Origin: Pyrenochaeta sp. MPI-SDFR-AT-0127
Lineage: Eukaryota; Ascomycota; Dothideomycetes; Pleosporales; Cucurbitariaceae
Reading direction: 5' to 3'
DNA length: 64,000 bases
Assembly (NCBI GenBank): GCA_020747015.1
Contig: JAGTJM010000047.1
Coordinates: 62,001 to 126,000 of the forward strand
Position numbers and translations under genes: made by a program. Shown in pieces: positions 10,131-21,363 of this stretch; positions within the stretch are counted from its first letter, which is position 1, and each line of letters begins with the position of its first letter. The notes beneath the pieces were generated by a model. The model saw only the letters and a program-made list of their open reading frames with translations. It searched no databases and had not been told where the DNA came from.

Positions 10131-11375
10131 ATGGCCGACAACCAAAAAACTAGTCCTGGCAAAAACGCCTATGTCACGCTCCTCACACGCCCAAGCTATC
10201 TAGCAGGAGCAATACTACTTGCCTACACTCTCACCAAACATTCCCCAGACACGCCTCTCATCATCACCTACACGCCCGAGACACTACCAGAGCCATGCAT
10301 CAAAGCCTTCCAGGCCGAAGCCAAACATTCAAACATAATCCTGCACGCAGTCTCACACTTACGGCTCCCCGACGACGGCACAGAGCACGGCATGGTCGCC
10401 GAGCGCTTCATCGACACGTGGACGAAACTGCGCGTTTTCGACTTACACAGTCTGCCCCAGGGCTTTGAACGGCTGTGCTGGCTGGATGCCGATATGATGG
10501 TTTTTTCTAACCCTTCGCCTCTCATCTTCAATCAGCGGAACGATGCGTATTTGCAGGGCTTCACGGGCCTCAGGCTCATGGCTGTGCACACCTGCGTGTG
10601 CAACCTCGACCACGACGCCTGGGCCCCGGAGTCCTGGACGCCAGAGAACTGTGGCCTCACGCATGTACAGGGGCCTGAAGACACAGCAGATGTGAAAGCC
10701 GAGCCAGCTACGCTCAGCAATTTCAATTCAGGCACATTCTTGTACCGCCCCTCAGCCGCACTGTCGCAATTTGTGCACGCAAGGTTTGAAGAGCTGGGCA
10801 ATGCAGAGCTCCGCGCTATGAAGTTTCCCGATCAGGATTTCCTCAACCACGTCTTCAACGGGCGGTGGAGCAGCCTGTCGTGGAAAACAAATGCGCTCAA
10901 GACGTGGCGGTACTGGCATACGAATCTCTGGCGTGACGGCGACGTCGCCGTGCTGCACTACATTGTCGACAAGCCGTGGGCTGCGCGCGTCAAGAGTGAC
11001 GGGACAGCGGGGTACTTGGGGAAAGACGGCGAGACGCACAAGTGGTGGTGGGATGAGTATGCGAACTGGCATGCTGAGCGGGAAAAGCAGGGAGAGACAC
11101 ATCTTTTGCAGACAGTGGGTAAATACGTGGCTAGCGAGACGGGAGAGGAGAATGAAGAAATGCGTGCGATTGGCGGTGGCGCACAGGATTTTGCGAAGAA
11201 GTGGCCCGCCAAGGAGCAAGAGCCAGTTGAAGATGGAAAGCAGGAATCGCTTGGTGAGGGTGCACATGGTCCCGTGTTAAGAAAACCCATGCTGGGCGAG
11301 CGAGGACATGGCCCTGTTGTGCGAGGACGAGGCGGGAGAGGGAGGGACGAGGGATGGAGTATCATGGAAGCTTGA
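10131..11375 (+). CDS. Glycosyltransferase family 8 protein
   Basis: A single-exon 414-aa protein. It opens with the GT8 (glycogenin/galactinol synthase-like) N-terminus, AYVTLLTRPSYLAGAILLAY (residues 13-32), carries the metal- and nucleotide-sugar-binding DxD motif as WLDADMMVF (DAD at residues 119-121), and has the later FNSGTFLYRPS motif. The substrate-side HY motif is present as VLHYIVDKPW. GT8 enzymes are retaining transferases that use UDP-glucose or UDP-galactose with Mn2+. No signal peptide or membrane helix is visible, so a cytosolic galactinol synthase-like or glycogenin-like enzyme is likely, though the acceptor cannot be told. The C-terminal 80 residues are Gly/Glu/Arg-rich and probably disordered, with two imperfect copies of a GHGPV(L/V)R unit. 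Confidence 0.88.
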   Translation: MADNQKTSPGKNAYVTLLTRPSYLAGAILLAYTLTKHSPDTPLIITYTPETLPEPCIKAFQAEAKHSNIILHAVSHLRLPDDGTEHGMVAERFIDTWTKLRVFDLHSLPQGFERLCWLDADMMVFSNPSPLIFNQRNDAYLQGFTGLRLMAVHTCVCNLDHDAWAPESWTPENCGLTHVQGPEDTADVKAEPATLSNFNSGTFLYRPSAALSQFVHARFEELGNAELRAMKFPDQDFLNHVFNGRWSSLSWKTNALKTWRYWHTNLWRDGDVAVLHYIVDKPWAARVKSDGTAGYLGKDGETHKWWWDEYANWHAEREKQGETHLLQTVGKYVASETGEENEEMRAIGGGAQDFAKKWPAKEQEPVEDGKQESLGEGAHGPVLRKPMLGERGHGPVVRGRGGRGRDEGWSIMEA

Positions 11376-13319
11376 AGTCAACCATATTTGTGTGAAGAAA
11401 CAGAACATGTATAGATCCACAGCGAGTACGGTAAAAAAGGAGATAATTCTCATTTCGTTACATGCGTCATGAAAAGCCAAACAGGAAATACATGCCTTCC
11501 TCCTTTATATGCCAAAGATAAACCAAAAACACAAACAAAGCAATGCTCAAAACGAAAACCTGCCACATGTCTACACAAGCAAGTCGAACGCAAAGTATGT
11601 TTTTGCGCTCTTGCAAGGCAAACAAAACACATGCCCAGATGCTCCCCAAACTGCCAAAATCTGCAAAACAAACGATGAGAAAACATTGAAAAAAAAATTG
11701 AAAGAGAAAAAAATGGTCGTCAAAGTCGTGGACGCGTAGCAAGCTCAGGGCTCGGACAAAGTACGTATGGTAGAGGTGGAGAGTCGTTAGGTTGGTGTAT
11801 CAGCCGTAATCGTAATTATTGCAGGCGTATGAGAAGGTGTTGCTGCATCAACAGTCTGCGGACTAGTATCTTGGTCGGAGAGATAGGGAGGGGAGGTTCT
11901 GCTAGGCAAAAAAATGTGGTCAGTGATGTGTGCTACAGTACTCGGCAGGTGTTGTTAGAGTGTCCCGCTAGAGTAGTCCAAGGCAAGGAGGGTAGGCTGC
12001 CGGCGCAAATGGAAGCAGATGTTGCATTGGAACAAAGAGGTTGAAAAGCTCCAACATTATTGAAAAAGAAGAACCACAAATGGCAAGGAGGAAACCCAAA
12101 TATCGAACGATATGGAAGGCGATCCCTGCGGCCGTGTAATGATATTCTGTTGTATTTTGATTATCGTTGTAAGGTATTTTCTCCAGTAGTCGATAGAAAA
12201 GAAATAAACATTAAAGCGAGTGAACGAATGAAAGGAATGAATGCACTACGATAAGGAGAGTAGATGTTGGAAGCATGAGAGAGGCATCGCTTGTCCCCAA
12301 CTACCAACGACACCGCCTGATTCAGCATTGTTCCAAGGTGGCCTTCTCTTATGTTCCTTGAGCGGAATTGCAAGCAGGCATAACAAGTCAACGTCATCCA
12401 TTGTGTCAGAACCGTCTCTTTGACCCTTGGTGTTCTAAGTTAGTACTAAAATCCAGAGAAAGAGAACATATCAAGTTGAGGAAGAAAGTCCTGATAAAGT
12501 AAAATCCAGTTCCATTTTGGTCCACAATGGGCTCGGATTGAGTAAATCTCCTTGAGGATATGATATGGCCCAGTGTACGATGAATCCTGCCGCGGTAGCG
12601 GGAACGTGTTGATCCACCCGCTGTGGTCTGAAATGGGGATATCCTTAGAAGCTCGTTCATTCAGAAAGAGCCAGAGCATAGATCCGTCTCAACCAGGGGT
12701 ATGTCAGTACTATTTCCGATTGGCCTAGTCTGCGCAGGTTTGCAAGTCTTTGAGTTGGACGCCTGAAACAACATTTGGCCAGATAGTTCGCCTGCTTTAT
12801 GGAGTGTGGTATAGCCAAAAGGAGAGCCAAACAAATCCCGAGAGTATTCTCCTCTGCGTATGTGGCCTTATGGGAGTATACGATTCTTAGATGGTCTTGA
12901 TGGCCTGAGTTCAACGGCATCGGATTGTGAGGCTCTGGAGGTATATCCAACAGGTTTAGAAATCCAAGTGGTACAATGGAGCTAGATTATCCCATTCTAG
13001 GGAAGACTTAGACTCAGGTTTGACGTGTCCCGTCGTGCAGCCACAAGGTCGACTTCTTGAACGACATCCCATTGCCCGAAGTCTAAGGCGTGCCACCAGA
13101 GATGAAGTTGGGGACTAGGCTTGCAAGAGTCGCTGTGAGAGTAGGTATGACCCTAATTGAAGCGACCAGGTTCATGGATGCCGCCAGAATTGCATGTAAG
13201 GTAGCGGGCACTGGCAAATGGGTGGTCATGACCGAAGGGCAATATGTCTCTGCAGCGGTCCTTTTTCGGAGAATCGTGGAGATGTCAGGGGAACGTAAAG
13301 CAGGTTACTTTGCTGCGAT
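11376..13319. other. Gene-poor region, possible relics
   Basis: About 1.9 kb without a supported gene. 11.4-11.75 kb is A-rich, probably 3' UTR sequence of the GT8 gene. On the minus strand, frames at 12446-12679 and 12657-12950 overlap and contain an unusually protein-like stretch (DHSGWINTFPLPRQD, then GPKWNWILLYQDFLP), but I cannot join them with good splice sites or recognise a family. They may be a decayed gene or chance frames. Confidence 0.35.
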
Positions 13320-14597
13320 TCAGTCCGGGTTAGTATCTCCAGAGCGGGGCTCTTGACGTCCGGTCCATGATTCATATCCAGAGTAGTCAGGCGGGAAGGA
13401 GAATTCCGAGGGCAGATCATTACGGGATGGAGACAACGGAAACATTGGTTCAGATTGGCCAGGATTCTCCAAAAAACCCGAGTAACCGGAATTGAACGAG
13501 TGGATACCAGCAGATGTAGGGAAGCTGTTCCAGTCTGCTCTTGGATTTCCGGACAGAGATGTGCCGTAGTTATCAAGAGGGGCTTCACGGTTTACGTACC
13601 CAGGCATCTCAGGTCGATCTCTCTCCGTCGATCGTTCCCACTGCATATCACCCAAATCCATACCAGAATCATCAAGTATGCCGTTTGCCTTGTGATTACT
13701 TATAGATGACTCCAGCATGGAAGGGTCATTCTGCTTTAGTACGTTGGGCGTGAGTTGACGCGCGTCAGGAGCAGGCTCTCGTTTTGGCATCTTGTTGGCC
13801 TCCGGTTGTTCCAAGGCAGGGCTGGACGGAGGTCTTCTGCAATGACGAATAAGAGGTTGTTCACTGCGTTCTTCGAGACTTACCTCTTCGATGGCCTCTT
13901 CACGTCCTCCGAACTTCCGGGGTCTTTGGAAGTATCGACCGTATGCGTGCACTGCGGGAGATCAGATTTGAGACTTGTACCTATCAGATGTTGATTTGAA
14001 GTGACAGCATACTTTACCCTTCTGCCGCTTACACTTGGGACATGCGCCACGTTTTCTCGTTTCCTTGTAAGCGGTCTTCTCTTCTGTTGTCATTTTTCTC
14101 TTCAACTTCGGCTGCAGTGTGCGTCCGTCTTTGGCACTGAAGACTATGTGCTGCCCAGAGCCTGTTGTCGATGGTTGCGTCCGAACTAGATGTGCCGAGG
14201 CAGGTGGCGAATCCTGGCGCTGTAAGACACGTTCCACGGACCTTGAATGATGAGCTGAGCTGGCTGGTGACTCTAATACTGATGGGCTCCCTTGGCGACT
14301 GCCACCTTCAAGCGTTTCGCTGAATATGCTAGGAGCTTCAGAGCTGGCAAGCGCTGGGTAATCGGCGGAGTGCTCGGTAGTCGCAACATTCTGGTCCTTT
14401 GACTGCATCTCGCGTAGTTCGGTAGTGAGGAAGTCGATGGCGGCCATATGCTTCCTCTGGCGTAGAGTGGCGCATGTCGGATAGGCCTTTTTGAGACGTT
14501 CGTGCAAAGCATCAGAATCAACCGGTTGAGTGAAGGACATACCCGCCCAGGGTGGCGTCACATCACTGGTCGGCTGAGTGCGCCTAATGAGATGCAT
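13320..14597 (-). CDS. Putative cysteine-cluster DNA-binding protein
   Basis: Three exons on the minus strand (14597-14013, 13951-13884, 13836-13320) close in frame to 389 aa. The introns have GTATGC/CAG and GTAAGT/CAG borders. The splice at 14012-13952 completes the motif RGACPKCKRQKGKCTH, in which a basic CxxC...C cluster resembles half of a fungal Zn2Cys6 domain. It is preceded by TEEKTAYKETRK, a pairing seen in fungal regulator-like proteins. Only three cysteines are in the cluster, so a canonical binuclear zinc knuckle is not complete. The rest is Ser/Pro-rich and probably disordered, with a Tyr/Gly/Ser-rich C-terminus. A nuclear, DNA-binding role is inferred. The N-terminal 130 residues contain a short basic helix (RQRKHMAAIDFLTTELREM). 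Confidence 0.68.
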
Positions 14598-16373
14598 TAT
14601 CGGACGCGGGTCGCCTTCGCTGGTTATTACAGAGAATCAGTGTGAAGGGGGCCTGGATAGTGGTACTGTAAAGACAACAGAAGCATAATGTGATCCTTCG
14701 ATGTAACCAACCCTTCCCTCGCTCGACCTGTACATGCTGTCAGTATTCCGTGAAAGCAATAGGATTTGTTGACCTGTATGGTAGTATTCAGGTACCAGCA
14801 AAGTTGAGAGCATTGCTTCTCCCATCTCATCAAATCATTAGTACTAGGCACATGAGCCCGTTGCTACATGGATAACAGATTTGGCATTTGCGATTGGTGA
14901 TTCTTCGTGCTATAGGGTTCAAAAACAAGAGAATTTGTTAGAGCTTACACGTGCAGTAGACCGAACAGCTCAAAACTACTTCCACCCGTGCGACAAGGCT
15001 GATAGACGGTGCCAGATGCAAACGATCTGCAATGCTGAAACAAACTGGGTGGGCTGCCGCTGTGTAAATACGTTGCCGATTGTGGACTGCGGAAACTGGG
15101 AAGCGACCAGGCAACTGTAAGGCATGAGCGGTAAGACTCATGGCGTCTGCGGTGTCTGGAGTCAAGCTGCAGCAGTATCGAAGTTGACACGGCGTCCCAA
15201 TTCGGTCGCCATGATACGAGATCCAGCGTAAGATCTCAGGCAGTGGGCATGCAGGTGACTATAGACGGTAATGTGATTCGCCCGGCAACCAGTAATCCAG
15301 AATATCCAGGCGTACCAGGTTGGAACCTATCCAAAGAATGCGCATTAGGTCGGAGGACCATTGACACGCGTTCAGGCTAGTGGCATGTGGCGCGTCTGAT
15401 TGGCGAAGCAGCCTTCAGCCTGCTGGGATATTGGGCACTGCGGCTTGACGTCGGGCAGAGATGCAGGATATTTGATCTGATTTAAAGAAAGCCATAGGCG
15501 GCATCCCAATACTGAACATTGTAGCGGTCATGTAGGCGTCTTCGGACGTGTCGCGTAATGATGCAGTGTGATGGTGCTGAAGCCTGCTCAGCTGCAACAG
15601 GGTACCAATCATTCGTCATTGAGGCACGCGAGCTGCCGTGCAACCCTTCGTGATAGGTTGTGAGATAGGGCAAGGTTATCTTCAAGAACTGAGGACTTGT
15701 GAAGGGCGGTGTGTGTGCCTGAATAATCCAATCATCAGAAGCTGAGCTGAAAGATGACGATAAACAAACTAGTCTAAATATCGCCTAGCGCGTTCCAATA
15801 GGCATAACGACTGCATTCATCGCTCTGCCTTTGCAGGACACGCACCAGCAGAACAAATCACAATATCACATGCAAGAAATTTTATGTCAGTTTGATGGTG
15901 CTGCCAAAATTATTGGAAGATTGAGGGTAGCTGGTCTGGGGGACGATACTGATCTTCACAACCAATGGGTCTACAGTATTTCTTTCGCCGTGTCGGTTTT
16001 CTCCTCATTCCTAGTGTAGTATAAACTCCTTAGGCCCCATATACTCTGAAAAGAAATGGGTTTCAGGAGTCCTTAGATGGCAGTTGCGATCTCGTATTAC
16101 CATGTTTTCCTTTTTGCGTTTGCTAGGTACTGAGTCTTGGACAATGGCATTTTGATTGGCGAATGGGAACTCTTCCATAAGAATGATCCGATCCATTTAT
16201 TTGCCCACCATGGTTTGGCGTAGCTATATATCGTTCCTGTCATTACCCCCCTCGGTCCACAATTACTCGAATGGGTCGGATCTTCCACTCTGAGGACCAA
16301 TAGCATTACCTTATACTGCGTTTCGAATTGTAAATACACATTAAAAGGAGTCAATCTGCCATCTCGCCACATC
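14598..16373. other. Intergenic region, nothing recognised
   Basis: About 1.8 kb with scattered short frames on both strands and no motif, tRNA-like cloverleaf or repeat that I can recognise. The part next to 14597 would hold the promoter of the cysteine-cluster gene. Confidence 0.4.
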
Positions 16374-17081
16374 TTACATCCATTCCTCCCCCCACGTTCT
16401 CTTGTTGATGATGCCGCGATACCTAACATGCCCCATGTCCTTGTCCAACTTCCTATCTTCAACAAGACTCTGTACATCATATATGAACAATGGAACCTCT
16501 GGCTCTCCATATTCCTCCTCCAGCATGTCAAGAAGAGTCTGCATGTCGTAATGCGCGCTTTGTGGCCGAAGGAGCGCTACGTGCAAGCCTTTTTCCACTC
16601 TGGGATGGACTAGTTGCCCGCGGTACTGTAGCGTCCTGTTGCAAAACTTTGCAAGCGCTTTATGGTCGTTTTGGTCGAATTCATCGATAGGGTGGCCGTC
16701 TGGCGGATCCGTTCGCACGGCAGATATAAACCCATGCGTCCAGCCGTAGTCTAAGAAATTCATGATTTGGTAGATGACGAGGAATTCCTCGACAAAAACT
16801 CCCGAGTTCAATGCATTGGCAATCATTTGAGGGGCGCCCCGGGCTGAAGTCATCGCCTTCAAGAGGGGAGCAGCTTCCTCGTAGATAAGTCTACATGTCA
16901 GATGAAGCGGCGGGATTGGTTCAGGTATGACAAGCACAACCGAAACCTGAGATGGAGGTCGTCTGGTGAGGTGGTGGCGGCGGCGGGTGTTGAGATGCTC
17001 GTACACCATAAGCCGCAGCTCCTTCGGGAGGTGTAGGAACCGGAAGGAGGGTTCCGGATTTGGCGAAACGTTGTTCTCCAT
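16374..17081 (-). CDS. F-box/2EXR-like small protein
   Basis: A 235-aa single-exon frame with an ATG at 17081. Residues about 13-30 (FRFLHLPKELRLMVYEHL) carry the LPxELRxxVY signature that opens many fungal F-box or 2EXR-type proteins, and the following LTCRLIYEEAAPLL segment is typical of the same group. The rest shows no known domain. Function is unknown. The group is large and expanded in Dothideomycetes, and most members are uncharacterised. It stands alone between two intergenic regions. Confidence 0.7.
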   Translation of the reverse strand: MENNVSPNPEPSFRFLHLPKELRLMVYEHLNTRRRHHLTRRPPSQVSVVLVIPEPIPPLHLTCRLIYEEAAPLLKAMTSARGAPQMIANALNSGVFVEEFLVIYQIMNFLDYGWTHGFISAVRTDPPDGHPIDEFDQNDHKALAKFCNRTLQYRGQLVHPRVEKGLHVALLRPQSAHYDMQTLLDMLEEEYGEPEVPLFIYDVQSLVEDRKLDKDMGHVRYRGIINKRTWGEEWM

Positions 17082-17982
17082 GGGGAGCTAAGAAAATCCC
17101 AAGTGTCGTACAAGAGATATCTTACGGAGATGTTAGCTATTGGCTATGTGATTGGAGCACGTGAGATCATTAGAACAGGAAGTTGTAAGCGAGAACCAAT
17201 GGCGCGCCAAGCGCTCTTTGCACACCGATAGATACACAGCCAGTGAAGGCTGTAATCTTACAACCACATGATTTTCGCGTAGGCAACCCAGGGAGGCTAG
17301 TGAAAGGGTTTAGTATGTTCAATATTTCTCGTAGAAACCGCCCAGCAAATCATTGCAGCCTATGTACTCCATTAAAACCAGAACTAAACCAAATGCAGGA
17401 TCAAAAGAGCTGACCATTGATCTGCCATGAAGCTTGTAAAAGAAGTGATTAGCAATATTATCGGATGATGCCTACTTGTACAGCATCGCCATATCCATTC
17501 GAAACGTTGTATTGATTGGGTCACAATCGTTATAGAAGCGCTCTCGAATTGAATCCAGGTCGACCGCTATATTAATAAACGGAAACCGGAGTGATGAATA
17601 AAGCATGCTATCTTGGATACTCATGGTCATCCAGTCAATGTGTAGTATTCGTAAAATAATCTTAAATCTGAGAGATGCTCAGCGTGTACAGATTCTAGAT
17701 AAGTTTTCTTTTCATGTGCTCTGCGCTTCCTATTTCACCTTCATTTTCTCAGTGACTTTGGTCTTGTAGCTCGGATTCCATAATATTCCAGAAGCTTTAT
17801 ACCGAGAGCTGCTTCCGCTCAGTAGTTCTCGCAACGGCCCAATGGGACACGGTTGAGCTCCTAGTCCACAGCCCAAGCATGTGGCCAAATATGAACGAGG
17901 CCAAAATAAAATAAATCCAGCATCTTCGAATCGCTGCAGCTCCACTTGCTGCAGACGAGCACCGTAAGTAGAATTTGAATTA
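17082..17982. other. Intergenic region
   Basis: About 0.9 kb, A+T-rich in the middle. A frame at 17730-18011 overlaps the end of the 808-aa membrane-protein gene in another frame and is taken as chance. It probably holds the 3' UTR of that gene and the promoter of the 235-aa gene. Confidence 0.4.
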
Positions 17983-20557
17983 TTAGCCATATCTTTGATT
18001 GACCTCAGCAATCATACTCTTATGCGGAGATGAGAGTCTAGCATTGGGCCGACTTTCACAAGGAACTAACTGCACCCTATGCGCACCTCTGTTACCATTG
18101 TCCTCAACAGCTATGACCTTCACTTTTTGGCTCAAAGTCTCCTGCAACATGATTCCCGCGCCGCAGTTTTTCAGCGTCGCGCCATCAGGAGAGGAGGTAT
18201 AAGCAAGTGCTAGGAGTTCTGAAATAGAATCCCAAGCTTCAGATGTCTGTTTGGACCATATAACCGCGATGCTGTGAATCACTACGATGGCGATATGAAT
18301 ACCAAGGACTACAACCGAAATATAGAGGGCAGGGTCATTCAGCTGCCAAGCAGTCGCATAGTTGAACCACTCTTGTTTCAATGCTTCTGTTGAGATGTTA
18401 ACGGGTCGTTGCCAAATCTGGCCACCGTCGTGAAGTAGATGGTCGTTGTCCCTGGATCCAACACGCAGTATTGGATTAACATCCTCTCGAGTAGGATGTC
18501 TCTGCGGATCCCATCCTATCCGGGAGAGTGCATTTACAAAGTATGCGGATAGAACCGCCCTGCGATAAACTCAGCATTATTCAACCGACGCAGTAGATCC
18601 ACTCACTCTAGCTCTCGAATAGGGGTCATGGCATCAGTAAGGACCCAAGGTACATCCCATAGCCTTGTGGAAACCAGAATAACTTCCAAGGCTGTGAAAT
18701 TACCTGTCAAGTCCATCAACTGGTATCCCGACGACAACTGCTGGATCCAGTTTGGCTCGGATTTTATAGAGGGCCCAAGATATTTCTTCATCTTAGGTTC
18801 GAAGAAAGATAAGCGTTGTGGGTCCGCAAACATAAGGGCCTCGGGCAGGTTGGGAGGTCCAATAAATGCTTGCCAGTATTTTGACTCTCCATGGAGTGCA
18901 GAGTAGCCCTGCGCCCATCGAGCGTCGAACGAGCACCCACATCCTACTGAGGCCCCTGTTGCGTTATTGGTAACAAAAGCAAGTCCAGCTGTTGACGTGC
19001 CGAATTCGCCAGGTAGTAGGGTCCACGTGGCATTTACGAGTGCCTCATAAGTACCGTTCAGCTTCAGTTCTTTAGTTGGCCCTTGTTCATTGTCAAATCG
19101 CCATGGACGATCTGCGTCTAGAACTGGAAATAACAATGTTGGCGAAGTCTTGTTGATTAGTTTGAAAGGGGCGCAAAGAACGCGGACAACTGGAATACGA
19201 CCGGTGACACGACTGTAGATGCCCGACACTGTAGCATCTCGCAGTCGCCTCTGTCTACCCTTCGCAAAGCTCCAGGCATAATCATGATGGATTCTCATTC
19301 GGTCAGCAAAGTAGGCAGTTGCACCATGAAGTGTAGAGGCCCAGGAGTCTGTTCCAAGAACGGTCCGAGATGGTCGCCATAACCACATCATCCGTGCTGT
19401 CCAGCCATCAACCACGTTGACCGTTCTCCTTGAGATTCCCTCAGGTGTCACGAATCCTTTAACGATATTCCACCCACCCTGTAAACAAAAGAAATCGCCT
19501 CCATTGCCTCCTTTGCATCTGTCCGGCCCCGTATGGTTTTGAGTGAGCTCTTGAGGCCACAGCTGATCTTCAGTACCGATAAGAAATATCTCGGTGCTTC
19601 CGGCCGAAAGCCATGCTGGGCTAGGAAGAAAAAGCAGAGCGGAGGCTGGGCCTACGATGGCAGCAAGGAAACAAAACACCAACAAGACGCCAAGTAAAAA
19701 CTTATGCGCTTTAGATCTCAATCGAACAGAAGATTTTGCAGCACTGAATACCTCTTGTGACCAAAGATAGTTGAGGCCGAGGAACGAAAATGGTGAACTC
19801 AGCATGCCAAAACTGACGCCATCATGGATAAGTTGATACCGGAGTCCGTCTGTAATAACTCTCGTAAGGCTACCTACACACCTGTCAGCCGATAACGTAC
19901 GTCAGATACATCGACGTACCGACAATGGTCAACTCCTGGGTGTCATGTCAATTTTCTGAAGCTACAACATAGCTTGGTAGGAAACCTTACGTGGAGCTTC
20001 GACGAGCCTTGTAGGGCATATTTCGCCAAGGTAGTTATCGGAGGTCCATTGACGAAAACGCTGGCATTCATGCTAACTAGGAGGATAGTGATGCAGGTCG
20101 GCAAGAGATGGATAACCAAGCTGGTAAGGGCAAGGACCCGCGACTTTACGACTACAGGCTTCGGAATCTCTTCACCATTGGCCCCCTTGTATCTCTTTTT
20201 GAACGAAAAAGGTTTCAGGCCGGCCCGGTGAAGAAGGGTATGGCCAATGGGCTGTTGAGCAAATAAATTCCTGATTCTTTTCACAATCTTCACGCAAACC
20301 GAAATACCTGCAGTGGTCTGCGTTGTTTTTTTGTCTGCAGTTTGACCCGTTGTGGTGCAATATTTGGGTGCATGGACTTCAACAGTCGCAGAAACGTTCG
20401 GATATGCCCTACATGCTCCTGGAGGGAATTTTGGGGTACTTCTCAAAGGAACAGCATCCAAGGGAACAAGATCTTGTGGATCTGAATCTGGCGTGTGAGA
20501 GCTAGTTGCCCGTGAGCTATGAGAACAATTCAAAGTACGCTCCTCGGGTGCGGACAT
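17983..20557 (-). CDS. Fungal multi-helix membrane protein with 16-nt exon
   Basis: Four exons on the minus strand (20557-19991, 19935-19920, 19873-18607, 18559-17983) close in frame to 808 aa. All introns have GT-AG ends. Exon 2 is only 16 nt and encodes ELTIV plus one base; without it the frame between KLH and SLTRVITDGL is lost. Predicted helices include VLALTSLVIHLLPTCITILL (about residues 140-160), LLGVLLVFCFLAAIVGPASA (about residues 240-260, after LRSKAHKF), and a C-terminal helix, YISVVVLGIHIAIVVIHSIA. Between the second and last is a large, probably extracytoplasmic domain with several cysteines and Trp residues. The layout (basic N-terminus, CGC-type cysteines, WDVPW, one helix near the end) matches a widespread unnamed family of fungal membrane proteins. 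No function is known to me. Confidence 0.75.
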
Positions 20558-21102
20558 GGCAGGCTGTCAAAATAGCGACACTTACAACTTTGCGGGCTTC
20601 TTCCACTTTTCAGGAGTTTTGAGCAGTAAAAAAGAGGCTCAAGAAGGCTGAGAGGGACCTGTGGCGTGGGGCCGAATTCTGAGTTTATGCAAGCCATTGG
20701 TCTGGGCAGGCAATGCGAGCGTCAAAGCCACCGTCACATTCGGTCCTATTTGCCAGGCGGCGTAGAGTAAGTCATAAACAATCCAAAAAGGATTGTGTTG
20801 GGTGCCTGATCGTCACAGTCGAACAGTAACAACAAATCAATCGGTAAATGGCGATGTTACCTAACTCAGAAGATCTTGACATTGTCTGTCTCTTACATGA
20901 TACTTCATGGTTAATTTGAACACGAACCTCGTCATGGAAACAGTCACAAGCAAACCCGAAACTGCTGCCAGTCCGACAATTGCGTTATTAGGTGCTTTGT
21001 ACCCGTGCTCAAGAATGAGCCAGCGGAGACGAAATGGCGGCTGTAGTTTGGCTGCCACTGCCTCATTCGGCAGGGATTTGGAATTATTCCCAATTATGAC
21101 GT
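20558..21102. other. Intergenic region with a minus-strand frame
   Basis: About 545 bp upstream of the 808-aa membrane protein. A minus-strand frame at 20861-21058 could encode a short protein with one hydrophobic segment (AIVGLAAVSGLLVTVSM). It may be a remnant, or a missing exon of the broken gene next to it, but I could not splice it convincingly. Confidence 0.35.
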
Positions 21103-21363
21103 CTAGATGCTTTCAGTGCTCAATTCATCTTCTGGCAGTTCTGATGGAGCCTAGATCATTCAGGGAAAGGTTGCGGGTAGATATCTTACCTCTCAGGGCA
21201 CCCTTGAAATGCTTGCTCGCTGTGTCTGGCAAAATGTTGAACTTCTGTGGATCATATTGGCGAATGTGGGCTATGAGAGTTCTCCATTTTTTGGCTTCAC
21301 ATCAATGAAGGCGAAGGCGGAATGTGTGATATTGTCTGAAGTAAAGGTGAATGTGGAGCCCAT
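21103..21363 (-). pseudogene. Small gene with a homopolymer frameshift
   Basis: An ATG at 21363 follows a TATA-like element (TATAAAG, about 21461-21467) and opens a frame that reads MGSTFTFTSDNITHSAFAF and then stops. One base over, the frame continues sensibly as WRTLIAHIRQYDPQKFNI and reaches a normal GTAAGA donor (21189). The acceptor is at about 21141, and the second exon runs to a stop at 21103. The break coincides with a run of six A (21287-21292), where one extra base would restore the frame. This could be a recent pseudogene or a sequencing or assembly error. The product would be a protein of about 70 aa of unknown function. Confidence 0.35.

Noticed and set aside
10752..11267. 171-codon minus-strand frame opposite the GT8 gene
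   Set aside because: Antisense shadow of the GT8 gene with no domain.
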